64,000 nucleotides of DNA from Bemisia tabaci (Eukaryota > Arthropoda > Insecta > Hemiptera > Aleyrodidae): assembly GCF_918797505.1 (NCBI RefSeq), contig NC_092797.1, positions 28,223,372-28,287,371 of the forward strand, given 5' to 3'. How positions within the stretch are numbered: the first letter of the stretch is position 1; the number at the start of each line of letters is the position of its first letter. The position numbers were made by a program, and so were the translations under genes. Below are positions 23,227-35,400 of this stretch, piece by piece. The notes beneath the pieces were generated by a model that was not told the DNA's origin, did no database searches, and worked only from the letters and a program-made list of their open reading frames with translations.

Positions 23227-24272
23227 CTGAAACAAACGAAGCAAACACATATCGATCACTGGAAGGCAACTGAGTGAGACACGAATAGAAAAGAAAGTAT
23301 TTCAAATTTTTATTTTATTTTATTTGTGACATGTTGATTACAAGAGAGACGTAAAATGGACAATGGCCGTATAAAAGCCCATGCTGAATTTGTAAAAATT
23401 CTGGAATCGTTTTTACGATTAAACGATTTCAAAGCATGCGACTAATAGAGTGTGCTTCACTGGAGCTTCACCGGGATGAATGCCGATGAAAGTAATGGGA
23501 GAGAACGAACGAACCTAAACCATGACATTATTTTCATCGCGAAAAAAAATAATAAAAAATACACCAATACACCATACTGCCGGTAGAATGCCTGCATTTA
23601 TTTTAAACCACGGGACGGTCAATCTGTAACAAGATTAGGCACCAGCCAAAATTCATCAGATTGAATAATGCATCGCTTGATCTATAAAGTTAGTTAGTTA
23701 GTTATTTTGATTAACGACTCCGAATTGACTCTGAATTGAAGCCGTGTGAAATACAGCGTGAAGGAATTGTAAAATTTACTAATTTTTTTTCAGTGCATAC
23801 TCCTTGTGCCTCAAACCGTACTCTTTTCCAGCGGGAAAGCATGAAACTGGAGTTTATACATTTTTTCCGCCTGATTTTGCCCGTTCCGACACTGAACATT
23901 TTTTTACTATTCCTGCTCATTTTTATCACCTGTGCGACACTAGCTGCTTACTATGCCGGGCTGTAGACGCGACCCCAACCCTCCCTGTTCCTCGAGCCGT
24001 CCCGATGATATAAACGACGCGACGTCCCCGCAGTAATAAGCTCTCGTTACGTTTCCGGCCACAACTGATCCCTCTGTAGTGCCACTACCCTGTCTCTGTC
24101 CTCTGTGCTGCCAAGCAGTAATTGGCTCCGAACACGGGCACCGGTCATTTTATAATGACGTACCTAGTCGCTCTGCAGATCACTTCGAGAATGTCAGTAG
24201 TATTATTTGAGAGTAGGTTTATTCTGCGAAAAAACTGAAATTAACAAGGGACTTGAGCATGAGTCGAATATT

Positions 24273-24395
24273 CGTCGTCTACCTGACACAAGGGACGTAA
24301 CTACACTCTGTAATGAGCCCTGTCTTCCATACATTTCAATGCTTTTCCGGGCTCATCTCAATGTGTAGTTACGCCCTTGTGTCAACCAAACGACG
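24273..24395. mobile_element. F6 palindromic MITE, copy 2
   Basis: A 123-bp copy of the element at 5247-5368, starting CGTCGTCTACCTGACACAAG and ending TTGTGTCAACCAAACGACG. The loop ATTTCAATGCTTTTCCGGGC is nearly identical. High similarity between the two copies suggests a common recent source. Confidence 0.85.
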
Positions 24396-24720
24396 TATTG
24401 ATGATTGGATGCTAACCTGTGTGCATTACAAAAGAAATGCGGAAGCTCAAACATAACTTTTGATTATTCTTCCTTGGAAGCGGTCACCTGTTTTATTTAT
24501 CCTATTATAGTCTCACCGCCTACAATCATAATAAAGGTTGATTTTTGAGAGGAAAATAAGCAGTTTTCTACCTTTGGCTCTCGCCAGTACATTTTTCGTA
24601 GACTGACAGTTGCCAAATTTCACATGAAAAAGGGGAACAAGGTTGCATTTGACATCGAGAATTAGCTGGTGGTTAAGCCTAATCTTCAAACCCAGTGGTA
24701 AAAATTAAAAGGATGGCTTT

Positions 24721-24831
24721 ATTTGGCGGTGCGGTACCGCCGCAGAATACGGTATTCGGCGGCACCGTACCGCCGCAAAATATGTTATTTGGCGGTACCG
24801 TATCGCCGCAGAAAATGTTATTTGGCGGTAT
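24721..24831. repeat. 33-bp palindromic minisatellite, 3.3 units
   Basis: Units start at 24721, 24754, 24787 and 24820, exactly 33 bp apart. Each has ATTTGGCGG, then a palindrome of the type GGCGGTACCGTACCGCC, then GCAGAATA-like sequence. Read in one plus-strand frame it gives an FGGTVPPQN-like repeat, but there is no sign of a gene. It ends 15 bp before the foldback at 24847. Confidence 0.88.
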
Positions 24832-24846
24832 ACACGGAATAAGAAC

Positions 24847-25475
24847 AATGGGCCTGTTGCATGCAAGAGATACAGCCGTGCGAATAGACTTATTAGAGGT
24901 TAAATGACACGAAAATTACGATGGTCACATTAAAAAAGTCTGAAATACACTCCTTACTGCGCAATTTGCGTTGTTAGGAACGCGCTTTTTCAAATTTCCC
25001 GCGTCTGGGGGCAGTTTTCTAACGGGAACAATTAACGGCATCTCGCGGCTATTTCCGGTCAACTTAAACTGACAACATAACCTAAACATCGGAGCTCGTG
25101 ATATCATGAAATGAAATGTAGAAGGATTGCGTTGGATATTTAAAAGTTGACCGATTTGGTTACCGCATTAAGCGTATATGGACCACCATAAGAGATCACG
25201 TTGGGTTTGTAAACAAACTGAAGGAAAAAATAACAACAACAACAACGACTCGGCATCTTCCGGAAATCACCGAGCCCGCCGTTTGCTCGTTTCCGGTGAT
25301 TAGAAAACTACCCCCAGACGCGGGAAATTTGAAAAAGCGCGCTCCTAACAACGCAAATTGCGCAGTAAGGAGTGTATTTCAGACTTTTTTAATGTGACCA
25401 TCGTAATTTTCGTGTCATTTAACCTCTAAAAAGTTTATTCGCGCGGCTGTATCTCTTGCATGCAACAGACCCATT
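24847..25475. mobile_element. Long foldback element, about 175-bp arms
   Basis: Outer ends AATGGGCCTGTTGCATGCAA and TTGCATGCAACAGACCCATT. The arms include GACACGAAAATTACGATGGT, ACTCCTTACTGCGCAATTTG and CCCGCGTCTGGGGGCAGTTT, all complemented in the right arm from about 25300. The roughly 275-bp centre includes CAACAACAACAACGA and copies of TTTCCGGT. No coding content. Confidence 0.85.
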
Positions 25476-25715
25476 AGACAATCGCGTAATCGCGAAAAAT
25501 CTCATTCATGTTGTCTGTAGTTCATAAGCAACCATTCCACATTGAAATGCGTTTTATTTCAACCAGCATCAGTAGAAAATGAGGAGAAATAGCGATTGTA
25601 CTGCCGTAGTGCACAACCTTTATCACATCCCCCCTCTCCCCATTATCCCAGGCGTTTGAAATTCCTTCGATGTTTGAACTTTTTTAAAAAAGGCCTTCTC
25701 CGGGGTTTTGGCTCC

Positions 25716-25900
25716 CAGTGGCGCAGCATGCTAAGTGAGTAATCGATAAGTGCTAGCGACTTATCGATTGACCTGACATTTAAACCTATGGAAAAGGATC
25801 GATAAACAGGGTGTTTACAACGGACACCTAAATACTCGATTCTTTACCATAGCCTCAAATGGAGACATTTCGAAAATCGATCAATTACGCCTCGCCACTG
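25716..25900. mobile_element. F2 palindromic MITE, copy 2
   Basis: Ends are CAGTGGCGCAGC and CTCGCCACTG, with the central block CTATGGAAAAGGATCGATAA and GGGTGTTTACAACGGACACC. It has an additional ATCGATAAGTGC hairpin in the left arm not seen in the other copies. No clear target duplication. Confidence 0.75.
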
Positions 25901-25952
25901 CGAAAAAACGCAGTAAATCACCACGTAATCTACTCACCCGGTACTTTCAGAG

Positions 25953-26217
25953 TATATCGACGATGTAAGTCGGCAATCACATAACTCGTTTGCGGTGTCT
26001 GAAAATCTCCGCCTCTATGATATTTTTTTAAAGGAGAACAAATTTACATCATTCCTTGAAGTTTTTGCAGAATTTTCTTCGCACAGAGAAGAAAAATCAC
26101 GGAAGTTTTAAAGAATTGCCGTTGAGTGGTTTTCCGTTAAAAAAATTAAGTATGACAGGAAGTCTACGACGTCGCAAACCGAGTTATGTGATTGCCGACT
26201 TACACCGTCGATATATC
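25953..26217. mobile_element. F7 foldback MITE, copy 2
   Basis: Ends TATATCGACGATGTAAGTCG and CGACTTACACCGTCGATATA. Nearly collinear with copy 1 across its whole length, including the CAGAATTTTCTTCGCAC centre. About 265 bp. Confidence 0.88.
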
Positions 26218-26809
26218 AAATAAAAAACAAAAGGTTTAGTGACACGTTGATCCAGGTTTTAGCTCTGTTTATATCCTTCAGACATGCTCCCGACATCGGA
26301 GAAAAATTCCCGATCCACGAGGCCCACGTTTGGAGTGCTCGCGGAGCCTCCAAGAGTTATTCAGCCGAAGTCAGAGCGCGAGCCGTTCTTGCCACGTGGG
26401 ACAAAAGGAGAACTCGGCCGCGCGGCGATAAATTCGAATACTAAGGACACCCATTTCCGTGAAAACAACGGCATTCGTCTCCACCCCTTCCGCTCGTCGT
26501 TAAAACCACCGGGCGTGTAATATTGATGACTCCGGAGCTAATTTCGCCCTTTGATACGCGATACGCGCAAGAATTCCCCCGATTATCGGGCAGCAGCACG
26601 CGCGGAATCGAGAAATTTCGGGACCCCCCGTCGCACCCCACCCCCGCCTGATTTATCGGCCGGCGATAAAATTTGAGGTCGGATCACGCGCCCGTTCTCG
26701 GACCTTGCGAGGGGCCTCCAGACGCCGTTCGAGTCGCGGATGGTCAGGTCTCATGATTGATTTGTTTTCTTCCGTAACTTTTATGCCGGGAGAACTTTCA
26801 CACTTTTCT

Positions 26810-26972
26810 CGGTGGCGTGGCGTGCTGTGCGATATATTGATTGATCTGTCATTTAAACCTATGGAAAAGGATCGATAACAGGGTGTTCGCAGCGAACACC
26901 TTAATAATCGATTCTTTACCATAGTTGAAAATGAGGAAATATCGATATTCGATCATTCACGCCACGCCACTG
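26810..26972. mobile_element. F2 palindromic MITE, copy 3
   Basis: Ends CGGTGGCGTGGCGTG and CACGCCACGCCACTG enclose the family's central GTGTTCGCAGCGAACAC palindrome. It is flanked by ACTTTTCT (26802-26809) and ACTTTTCC (26973-26980), an 8-bp duplication with one mismatch. About 163 bp, no coding content. Confidence 0.88.
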
Positions 26973-28234
26973 ACTTTTCCGTCGGAAGGTTAACATCTGA
27001 GGGACGCGCGCCTTCCGAGAAACTGGGGCTAAGTTTCGGTTTCACGGGGGATGCCATTCCGGACGGGGGAACTTTACCGATTACGCTCTTGCATGCGCCA
27101 AACTAAATGATCCATCGTGCATACGAGAGGCTGGCGCATCGGTGATAATGCAAGATGAGGAGAGCATAAGGGCATCATTTTAAATTGAAGCGGCGGTGAA
27201 AGAGAAAATTGGGAAACTTTTCTAAATCAATAAATAAAGCATCCAGAGCAAGAGTATGTGTAATTTTCCGACGCATTTCATTTTAGTTTACATAGTTTGA
27301 TGTCCTTTGCGAACTTTAATTATCAAGTGCAAAAAGAGACAAATATGTTAATTGTTATTCTAGGATAAATCGGAAGTTCTAGGAGTAAAATATTACATAT
27401 GAAACAAAACATAAGAAGATGATAGATATAAATAGGAAAAGTAATTTTCAAAGAGACTTGAGAGATATTTGATAAAAAAAAAATCGAAAACGTATTAAGG
27501 ATCCATAGCAAATAACAGCCCAAAGTAAGCATAATACATACAGAAATCTTAAGTTTAAGCTTAAGTTTACCTAATTACAGACCCAAGTGGACTTTCGGGT
27601 AGTGTCAATCAAAATCTTCGTTGCGTTTAAGTGCAAACTATGCTATACTATTTGCAAAAGTATGGTACATGCTGTTATACGTTATGTCTACCTGCTGGGA
27701 TATTTTATCATACTATTCTCCGTGCATACATACAAAGAATAATTTTCACTCGGTGAAGTGAAAGTTAGGGAAATGAGGTTAAGTCAGGTAACGTTAATTT
27801 AATTACGAGGGATTATATGGTTTCCAGTTACTGAGGTTATATACGAGTGGGTGTGGAAAATAATTCGTTACTTAAAATGATGATAGGGTTCTTCTTCGTA
27901 TTTTTTATTATTTTCTTTTTACATTTGTCTTTTTACATTTGTCTTTCATTCTCCCCTCCTTTTGCTGTCTCATACTCTAAAATAAGATAATTCATATAGG
28001 ATATTTTGGGTAAGGATCAACTCAGCAGATAACTTATTTTCCCAAAAAAAAAGTATCTGTTGTGCTTAGGAAAGAGCCCCACCAACATTCGGAATTTCCA
28101 TCTTCTGTCAGAATAAGTCCGTCACAGAAAAGATACAGATACCTCTCTTTGATATTTTCAAATATTCCAGAATTTATGGCGAATAAAACTCCGGAAAAAT
28201 CAAAGAGACATGCGTTGACCAGCAAGAAAATTCA

Positions 28235-28298
28235 ATTTATAAGTAGAGAGATTTGGCAATGTTTGAATGTTCATACGGCGTTTTTCCTTAGGATGGCA
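28235..28298. mobile_element. F3 foldback, right-end fragment
   Basis: This fragment contains TTTGGCAATGTTTGAATG and CATACGGCGTTTTTCCTTAG, and ends GATGGCA, matching the right arm of the complete F3 copies. Sequence to its left (from about 28130) is only weakly related, so the left arm is decayed or lost. Confidence 0.6.
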
Positions 28299-28439
28299 AT
28301 TCTGACATTTGAAAGAAAAGGCTACTTTTGTGCGTTCCGTGCACCTGGGTCTGACTCGGGATGAACCTTAAATTCCCGCAGGAAGAGCCAATAAGGTAAA
28401 GTGAAGCTTCCCGCTCTTGATATGGGCCCCCAACAACTC

Positions 28440-28690
28440 TACCGTGCTAAAAAAGAACGCAGTGTGAACATTCGAGAGTTGCCAAATTTCCCTCGATAAA
28501 ACATGTATTTTTGACGATATTCATGCATATTTTTCCTTGAAATTTTCAGATATTTTAGATTAGATTGCGTACAAAATTGTCTGAAAATTTTGGAAAATAA
28601 TATTCACAATTTTCCCAGTAACTTCGGTTTTCATCGGAGGAGACATGGCAACGTCTGAAGGCCCATACGACGTTCTCCCTTTGCGCGGCA
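28440..28690. mobile_element. F3 foldback MITE, diverged full-length copy
   Basis: Left end TACCGTGCTAAAAAAGAACG, right end GTTCTCCCTTTGCGCGGCA. The arms keep the GAGAGTTGCCAAATTTCC / GACATGGCAACGTCTGAAG block and the AT-rich inner arms around ATTTTTCCTTGAAATTTTCAG. About 250 bp, no coding content. Confidence 0.75.
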
Positions 28691-28922
28691 GAACTGCTGA
28701 TAAAACATACACCCTCTCGGAGGTCGGAACTTCCACCTTAAACGTTATTCCGGCTCAAGTAGTATTGATTCACTTAGCGGTCCGTTAACTCGGGATTTAT
28801 GATGTTTATTTCTACATTTTTATTACGGACCCAAATCGGGCGCAGCACGAAATGAAGCGTGAAATTGCAGTCTCCTTCTCCGGAGTGAGTGCGAGATGGC
28901 GTTTCTCCGCACTTACATCTTT

Positions 28923-29069
28923 CGTGGCGTGGCGTGCTTTGCAATGTATCGATTGATATGCCATTCAAACCTATGGAAAAGGATCGATGAACAGGGTGTT
29001 CGCAGTGAACACCTTGATAATCGATTATTCGCCATAGGTTTAAGTGGCGCACTTCACGCCACGCCACTG
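28923..29069. mobile_element. F2 palindromic MITE, copy 4
   Basis: Ends CGTGGCGTGGCGTG and CACGCCACGCCACTG, with central GTGTTCGCAGTGAACACC. It is flanked on both sides by the exact 8-bp duplication ACATCTTT (28915-28922 and 29070-29077). This confirms the left boundary although the first bases of the left TIR are eroded. Confidence 0.9.
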
Positions 29070-29163
29070 ACATCTTTACTCTTTTTTATTCAAGAGCTTC
29101 GGCTGCGGGGCTGTCTGAGCCCCCGGCAAAGTAGCCGACTTACAGCTGCATTCCGTGCTCTCC

Positions 29164-29405
29164 GTCGCACAGTGGATCGAGTCAATGGAAGAGGTCGGAC
29201 AAAATTTGGAAACTTTAAAAGCTCATAACTCCGTTCATACAGCAATTTGAGATTATGAAATTGGTTTCATTGGTTTTCTCGTAAAATTTCCTTCTCGGAA
29301 CACCCCTTAAAATTTAAAATAAGACGATTTAATCATCAAAATTTTCAGTTTCATTAAATCAATTCATGTCTGACCTGTCTGATTGACTCGATCCACTTGT
29401 GCGTC
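29164..29405. mobile_element. F4 foldback MITE, copy 2
   Basis: Ends GTCGCACAGTGGATCGAGTC and GACTCGATCCACTTGTGCG, with AGAGGTCGGACAAAATTTGG near the left end. It lies between F2 copy 4 and F1 copy 3, in a dense cluster of insertions. About 242 bp. Confidence 0.82.
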
Positions 29406-29758
29406 ATCGTCGCTGTGGTTGGGGCCGCAACATTTTGAATTCATGAGTTTGTGGAATTTACGGGTGCCGAACGCTCGTCAGTATTGAGACCCCTTTGTTG
29501 ATATTGACTTGCTGATGTAAAGGCTCACTGCGCTATTGATCGATTATTTTTGAGGTGACGCCACTGAAGTTTGAACAGACATCTCATTCACTGACGAAGA
29601 CATTAAGGTGAATCTCGAGTGGGGGTGAGCAAACCTCGAGATGTTGAGCAATATTGCCAAAATACTTGTTTCACTTCACATTTCTTGAAAGAGGATCAAT
29701 TATCTACGCTTAGAAGGCACAGTTCAGCTGTACATTTTTTGAAAATCTCTTTCGTGAC

Positions 29759-30651
29759 CAGGGCCGGATTTAGGGGGTGGCCACATGGGCCGCGGCCTAT
29801 AGCGGCAAATTTAGGGGGCGGCGAATTTTGCAAGTTTTTTAAATGCAGGTATAAAAAAAATCGGATTCAGGAAACAAATTACAAACGAAAAAAGGCGACA
29901 GAGTCTCTCATTTCCTGAGAATATAGTAATTTCTAATTTTGTCGTCTTTCGGTGTTACAAGAGATAGCACCTTTAAATAGTCGAGGTAAGAGCGAAACCA
30001 AACACGCATTTGGCCTGGAACGGCGTGGCGCAGAGAGCAATGATGACGAGGACTTGAGATGAAAAGGAGAAGCCCTCGGCGCGGCGCGGCGGTCGGTATG
30101 TAACGCATATTAGCGCCTACAAGACTGCATGCATACTTCGCGCATTGCGTCAAACACAGTGCGGTCAGCAGGGGCCGGCGTGGAACGCACAGCGCCTACA
30201 AAACTGCATGAATACTTCACGCATTGCGCCAAACGCAGTGCGGTCAGCAGAGGCCGGCGTGAATCGCATAGCGCCTGCGAGACTGCATGAATACCTCACG
30301 CATTGCGCCAAACACAGTGCGGCCAGCGCGGCACGGCGGCGGAAGTTAAAATTATTAAACCACATTGATGTTTGTTCTTTCATAATTGTTTCGTTCATTT
30401 CTCATAAATTGAAGGCCTTGTTCACACAGAGGTAGGTTTACGGAACTTAATTTTCGCGCAAAGTTCCGTAAACTTTTGCTAGTGTTGACAGGGCTTTGGC
30501 AAAAAATGTGTCCAACACGGTTAGAGGCGTCTTATGCACCACTCCCCTGGCACGTTCACTTGATGGTTTTTACTGATGTTTCAAAACAAATGAGGAGGGG
30601 GCGGCAAAATACAGGCGGCCCATGGGCGGCAAGTAGGCAAATCCGGCCCTG
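29759..30651 (+). mobile_element. F1 hAT-like element, copy 3 (893 bp)
   Basis: Complete copy with TIR CAGGGCCGGATTTA on the left and AAATCCGGCCCTG on the right. The exact 8-bp target duplication TTCGTGAC lies at 29751-29758 and 30652-30659. It has about three minisatellite units (30110-30330). Clean duplications and near-intact TIRs suggest a fairly recent insertion. No transposase frame. Confidence 0.92.
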
Positions 30652-31427
30652 TTCGTGACACCTATACATTAAATCTGAATGTGTCCGAAATCGAAAATTC
30701 ATAATTTGATTTGACTATTTGAATACACGCATCCGATCACTTTCAGATTTTTTATGAATATTTGTATGAGTAGAACTTATAAATATTAGGTAGATCAATT
30801 CGAATCATTTTATTAATAATTAGTACGTTTTCAAAACGAGCTCAAATATTTTAAGGTTTACAAAATATTTTTTTTGGAAAGAATCAGCTGTAATCAACGC
30901 CTTCAAGCACCAAAGATCCATTTTTTGCTAAATATTTAAAGGACTCATGAACCAGCATTTCAACAAAAGTTATTTAATATCTCTAATTGTGTTCATTCCC
31001 GGAGTAATTCACCTTGAAAAAGGCTTCGCACGAAGTCTTTCTAAAAAGGACAGCATCAGACCAAGGCATCGAAGTTTGGAGGGAAGAAAATTCGTGTCCT
31101 CACGATGACTTTATTTCACTCAGTATTCAAATTTATATTTTCACCGTGTCAGTGGGCTTTAAAAGACTGTTGACTCATTTTTCACACATTAAGCGAAGGT
31201 ATCTCGTGTATAAAAAGGGCAACAGATGTTTTCGAGGCTGAAATATTTACGGTGACCAGCAAAAATCACCATCAAAATTTGAAACGACACTCGTCTTTTA
31301 CTATTTTCGGGGAATGGTGACTCCCGATCCTGGAAAATCTCGGAGCAACGTCCAGAGAGTATTCCAATTTGGAACGTGCACAACTGTCAAATAATAAACT
31401 GAGTAAAATAGGAATAAACTATCGGAA

Positions 31428-31515
31428 CCCTCTCTCTCTCTCTCCCCCCTCTCTCCCCGTCTCCATCCCCCCTCTCCCTCCCTCTACCTCCATCTCTATC
31501 CCTCTCTCTCTCCCC
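31428..31515 (+). repeat. Homopyrimidine (CT-rich) tract
   Basis: About 88 bases almost entirely C and T on the plus strand, mixing CTCTCTCT and CCCCCC blocks with a few interruptions. Such tracts can form triplex (H-DNA) structures. No gene is linked to it here. Confidence 0.85.
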
Positions 31516-31875
31516 AGAGTTAATTACACACTCATAGAGCGGATTTTACTTTATAAACGTTCATATCAATCGAGTGTTTTGGTAGCCGTACGCTCATAGA
31601 AAGTGAAATACTTTTTCGATCATTCCAGTTTTTTAAAAGTGGAGAACAGTTCTTAGAAGTTGGGATGAGGATGCCGATATTTCTAGGTCAGTCTCAAATA
31701 TAATTTTAATGCGATGAAATGTTTATGAAATATGTGTTTTGATGCCTTGTAATATCATCAAACTTTCCACAGATTACAAAAAGAACGAGCTTGCAGCACG
31801 GCCTCATCAAGGGAGCGAGAGGGGTCAAGTCGAGTGAGGCCCTCTCATTGGCTGTAATTTAGTTTGTCAGCCCCT

Positions 31876-32442
31876 TTTTGATAATGGACCACTAGACAAG
31901 GTACGAATTTAAGCGATCTGATACATGTTTCTTAACCAGAATTTTACGTAGAAAACGATTCACACAATGAAAATTACGGAAACCAACTCCTAACGAAGAT
32001 ATTGACGTTTTTATTTCACATTGGTTACGAGGAATTTGAACTGCCCGCTCACAAGAAACTCAAAACTCTACGTGAGTCAAATCGCCCACTACAACGGTTT
32101 CAGCAAGCTTCTCAATCGAGCAATGTTCATTTCCCATCATGTGTTGTTCAAACTATTAGCAATTTGCTACAACTGAGCCAAAGCGTCAAGATTGAGGTTG
32201 CCAGATTTTTATATCGCACAGACTGTCATGATAACGTTTAGCGCGCGATGTGAATCACGTAGAGCATTGAGTTTTCATGAGCGGGTGGTCTGAATTCACG
32301 CATTAAGAATCATTAAATATCTTCGTAAGGAGTTAATTTCGGTAATTTTCGTTGTGTACATCGTGTTTTACGTAAAATTTTGGTTAAGAAATATGTATCA
32401 GAATGCTGAAATTCGTACCTTATCTAGTGGTCCATTTTGATA
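31876..32442. mobile_element. Foldback element, about 567 bp, single copy
   Basis: Ends TTTTGATAATGGACCACTAG and CTAGTGGTCCATTTTGATAA, then GACAAGGTACGAATTT and its complement. The arms continue inward through TTCTTAACCAGAATTTTACG and ACTCAAAACTCTACGTGA, each matched on the right, to a loop of about 120 bases (near 32095-32235). The arms are imperfect, so this is an older insertion. Confidence 0.78.
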
Positions 32443-35400
32443 AAATTAGTTGCAGCTCCCATTCATCTTCTTTGATGTAAATGTTATTTTGAAAGAGCAT
32501 TTACGGAGAGGCGAGGAGAAAACGGCGTGCAACGAAAAAGCCGAGGAGTAGGTATGATTCCGCCCCGCTCTCAGCGCGGTTTTGACAGTGAGAAAATTGG
32601 AATTTTTCAACTAATCCCCGCCCCCGCTGTTTATCACGGGATTAATCATGACGCAAAATGAGATCCTGCGCGGACCGTAGTCGCTTTGACGTCACTCGAA
32701 AGTTGCGAGCGATAAATGCAACGAAGCGCGAGAGGTCTAACTATGAAAAATATGCGAACGCCTGGAAGTGGCGACAGAACTTGGCGTGGAAAACGCGGCG
32801 ATGCGAGTAAATTTAACGCCGTAAAGTTGGATGCATCTAATTTTTTGCTCGTGCTCCTGACGTGATCCTCCCGGTGCCTGCCCTTGCCGTCACCAGACAG
32901 ATCAACACGTTTTGAAATTGTGCCTTTTGACTCTCGTAATTAATAATGAATCAATTGTCAGTGCTTCGGTCTATCTTAGTTTTTCAAAATTTTTACTGGA
33001 AAACATCTTCCCTCCTCCGCATGCATCGAGGGGAAAACCATTTAGGTCCCACCTCCTACTTGCTACGATTTTAACTCTGTGCAATTACTTGCATTCGGGT
33101 TAAATGCTCTTTCAGATAAAACGCACTGTTCAGACTATGGCACAGTGTAACATTTTTAGCAAATTCTATTTTGAACTAAACTAAAGGGATGCGCCCCCTG
33201 ACCACTTTGCGATCCAGCCCTTAAAGTGCTTCGCGCCCCCTCAGGTCTTTATACGTTACGCGTATGTTGTTTCTAAAATGGGCCAGAAATAGCGGTTCCT
33301 AATTGCAAAATGTAACCCATATAGAGTATGCTATGAGGCCAAACAAAAATCTATGTCTAACAGAAACCAGATTTCACATATTTGAAAGGAAAAGTTTAAT
33401 AGAGTAAGAATGCTTCAGTTAAGTGATCTACTGAAACAATAATTCCCCCAAAATAATGCATCTTGTTTAAAATAAATTGGGAGTAAATTCCATCCCCTAA
33501 ACGTCAAAAACATGAGATAGTCCCAGTAAATTTACGTCTCTGGTTACAAAATAAACAGTCCTGGATTAATTATAGTGTCTTTATTTGACTAAGCAGCAAT
33601 TTGGAGATCAAATGGGCTCGGCGGGGGTCAAAATTGGCTTTTCACTCCCGTTTCCGTAAATCTGGGACACCATTGAAAGAAAAGTTTTTATTTTTAACGG
33701 CCCGGAGTAAATGGCGGTGCATAACCGGGCAAAACTCACGCCTTTTTAAAATTAAGACAGATTGAAATAGGTAGCAAGCAAGAGGAGGGGCCGAAGTTCG
33801 GGCAACAAATACAGATTACATCTATTCGCAGAGAAAAATTCCAGTGTTTTGGCTTTCTTCCATTCAAGTTGGGTTCTCTCAAACTACCCTGCGCGGAAGT
33901 TGAAACGTACGATAATTTTACTTCCCCGTAGGAGAATGGTGCCAATTGCTGAGTACGTAAACAAAGTTTCAACCTCTCTGGGAAAAGTTCCGACGGAGAC
34001 AAATATTTTCGAGTAAAATCAGCTGAGAACGTGACTTTAAGATGAACGATCTCGAACATACAAAAATCATACAGATCGAATGCATTAAGTTATCAATCAA
34101 AATGGGATATTTTATGGAATATATCGACTATCGTACACGCCATGAAATAGTTTTAAAAAATTTCCAAAGTTAGACTATTATGACTATTGTATTAGACCAT
34201 ATTAGTGCATAATTTTTACACTCACGGCGTCTAAGTTTTATAGACTTACCCATAATGAATCGCTTTTAACACCAAAATATAGTGCCTTTCGTGTTGCACT
34301 GCGTGCATTAGAATATATTATTATTTTCACGTCCACGGTGATTCCAAAATGTTGCTCAATGTCTCTACTGAAGGGATCGTTGTTGAAATTCAGATGAGCA
34401 AAATATGGCATAGACCCAGAAAATAAGAAATAGACATCTCCATTTTTGGCCTCAATTTAGGTGAGCGCCTTAGTCCCCGATCCCTGATGAGAAATCAACC
34501 TATACTAAAGGACTGGACTTAAGCATGACTTTTAATCTCGGATTTAGAACAACAGCAGCACTCTTTATTTTGTAACATTCAAGCCCTGATTTTATTGTAA
34601 TGTCTGATTTCCCCCCTCATTCCAATCTTACTTGAATTACTCACTATTTTTCGAAGAGACACACGAACGGTACGAAAAACTTTGATAAATTAAAAGACTT
34701 AATTCGCCCTTTGCTACGATAATAGTGTCTATTGAACGCAAGTGAGATGCACCGAAGACACAAACCAAAGTTTTTTCGGAGCCAACCAGAATGTGGAGGC
34801 GAATCCCTCGGTTTCATTACTCACGTGTTGACAGGAGCAGGAATGATTAATTGGAAACTTGAAGTCCTCAACCCAGCTGCACTTGTGACGTGGCACGACA
34901 CGACAGTTGAATGCAAAATTAAACGCCACGAAGGGGTAAAAGGTTCGCCCCTGGAGCGGCATGCAATTTTGGATGTTACGTTGATTCGCTACAGAAATAG
35001 TTGTTGGGAAGTTTTCGAGACGGGAAGTTACGTCTGTCACGTGATTAGTTCTCAGGTCTCGAAAAAGTTCCCCCGCCCTGCCCTCGTTGGAAATGAAGGA
35101 GGTGTTGCAGAACAGCGATGCCGTTTTCGGATAAACAACCGGCTGAAATACGTTATTTTATTACGTCATGAAGAATATTCATGAAAATTCCGACCACTTG
35201 GCAACAGTTTCGCTGAGTGCATCTCGGACTGCAGCGCGACTTCGTCATTCGGCATTTCAGCGTAGATAGGTCACAGTTCGTAAGGCGCTTAAAGGAACAC
35301 CATCTACTTCTTGCTCACACATCAGGGTCCGTCGCGAAAATGCTAAATCTTTCCTGCACCTCTTATCCGTGGTAAGAACCAGAGAAAATAAACACTCTCC

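Noticed and set aside
24721..24831. Protein with FGGTVPPQN-type repeats
   Set aside because: The frame is short and fully explained by a 33-bp tandem repeat of palindromic DNA.
34732..35184. The longest open frame in the window, 150 codons, plus strand
   Set aside because: It begins at a non-ATG codon, overlaps a 103-codon frame on the other strand, has no recognisable domain and no clear splice context. GC-richer sequence makes long chance frames likely.
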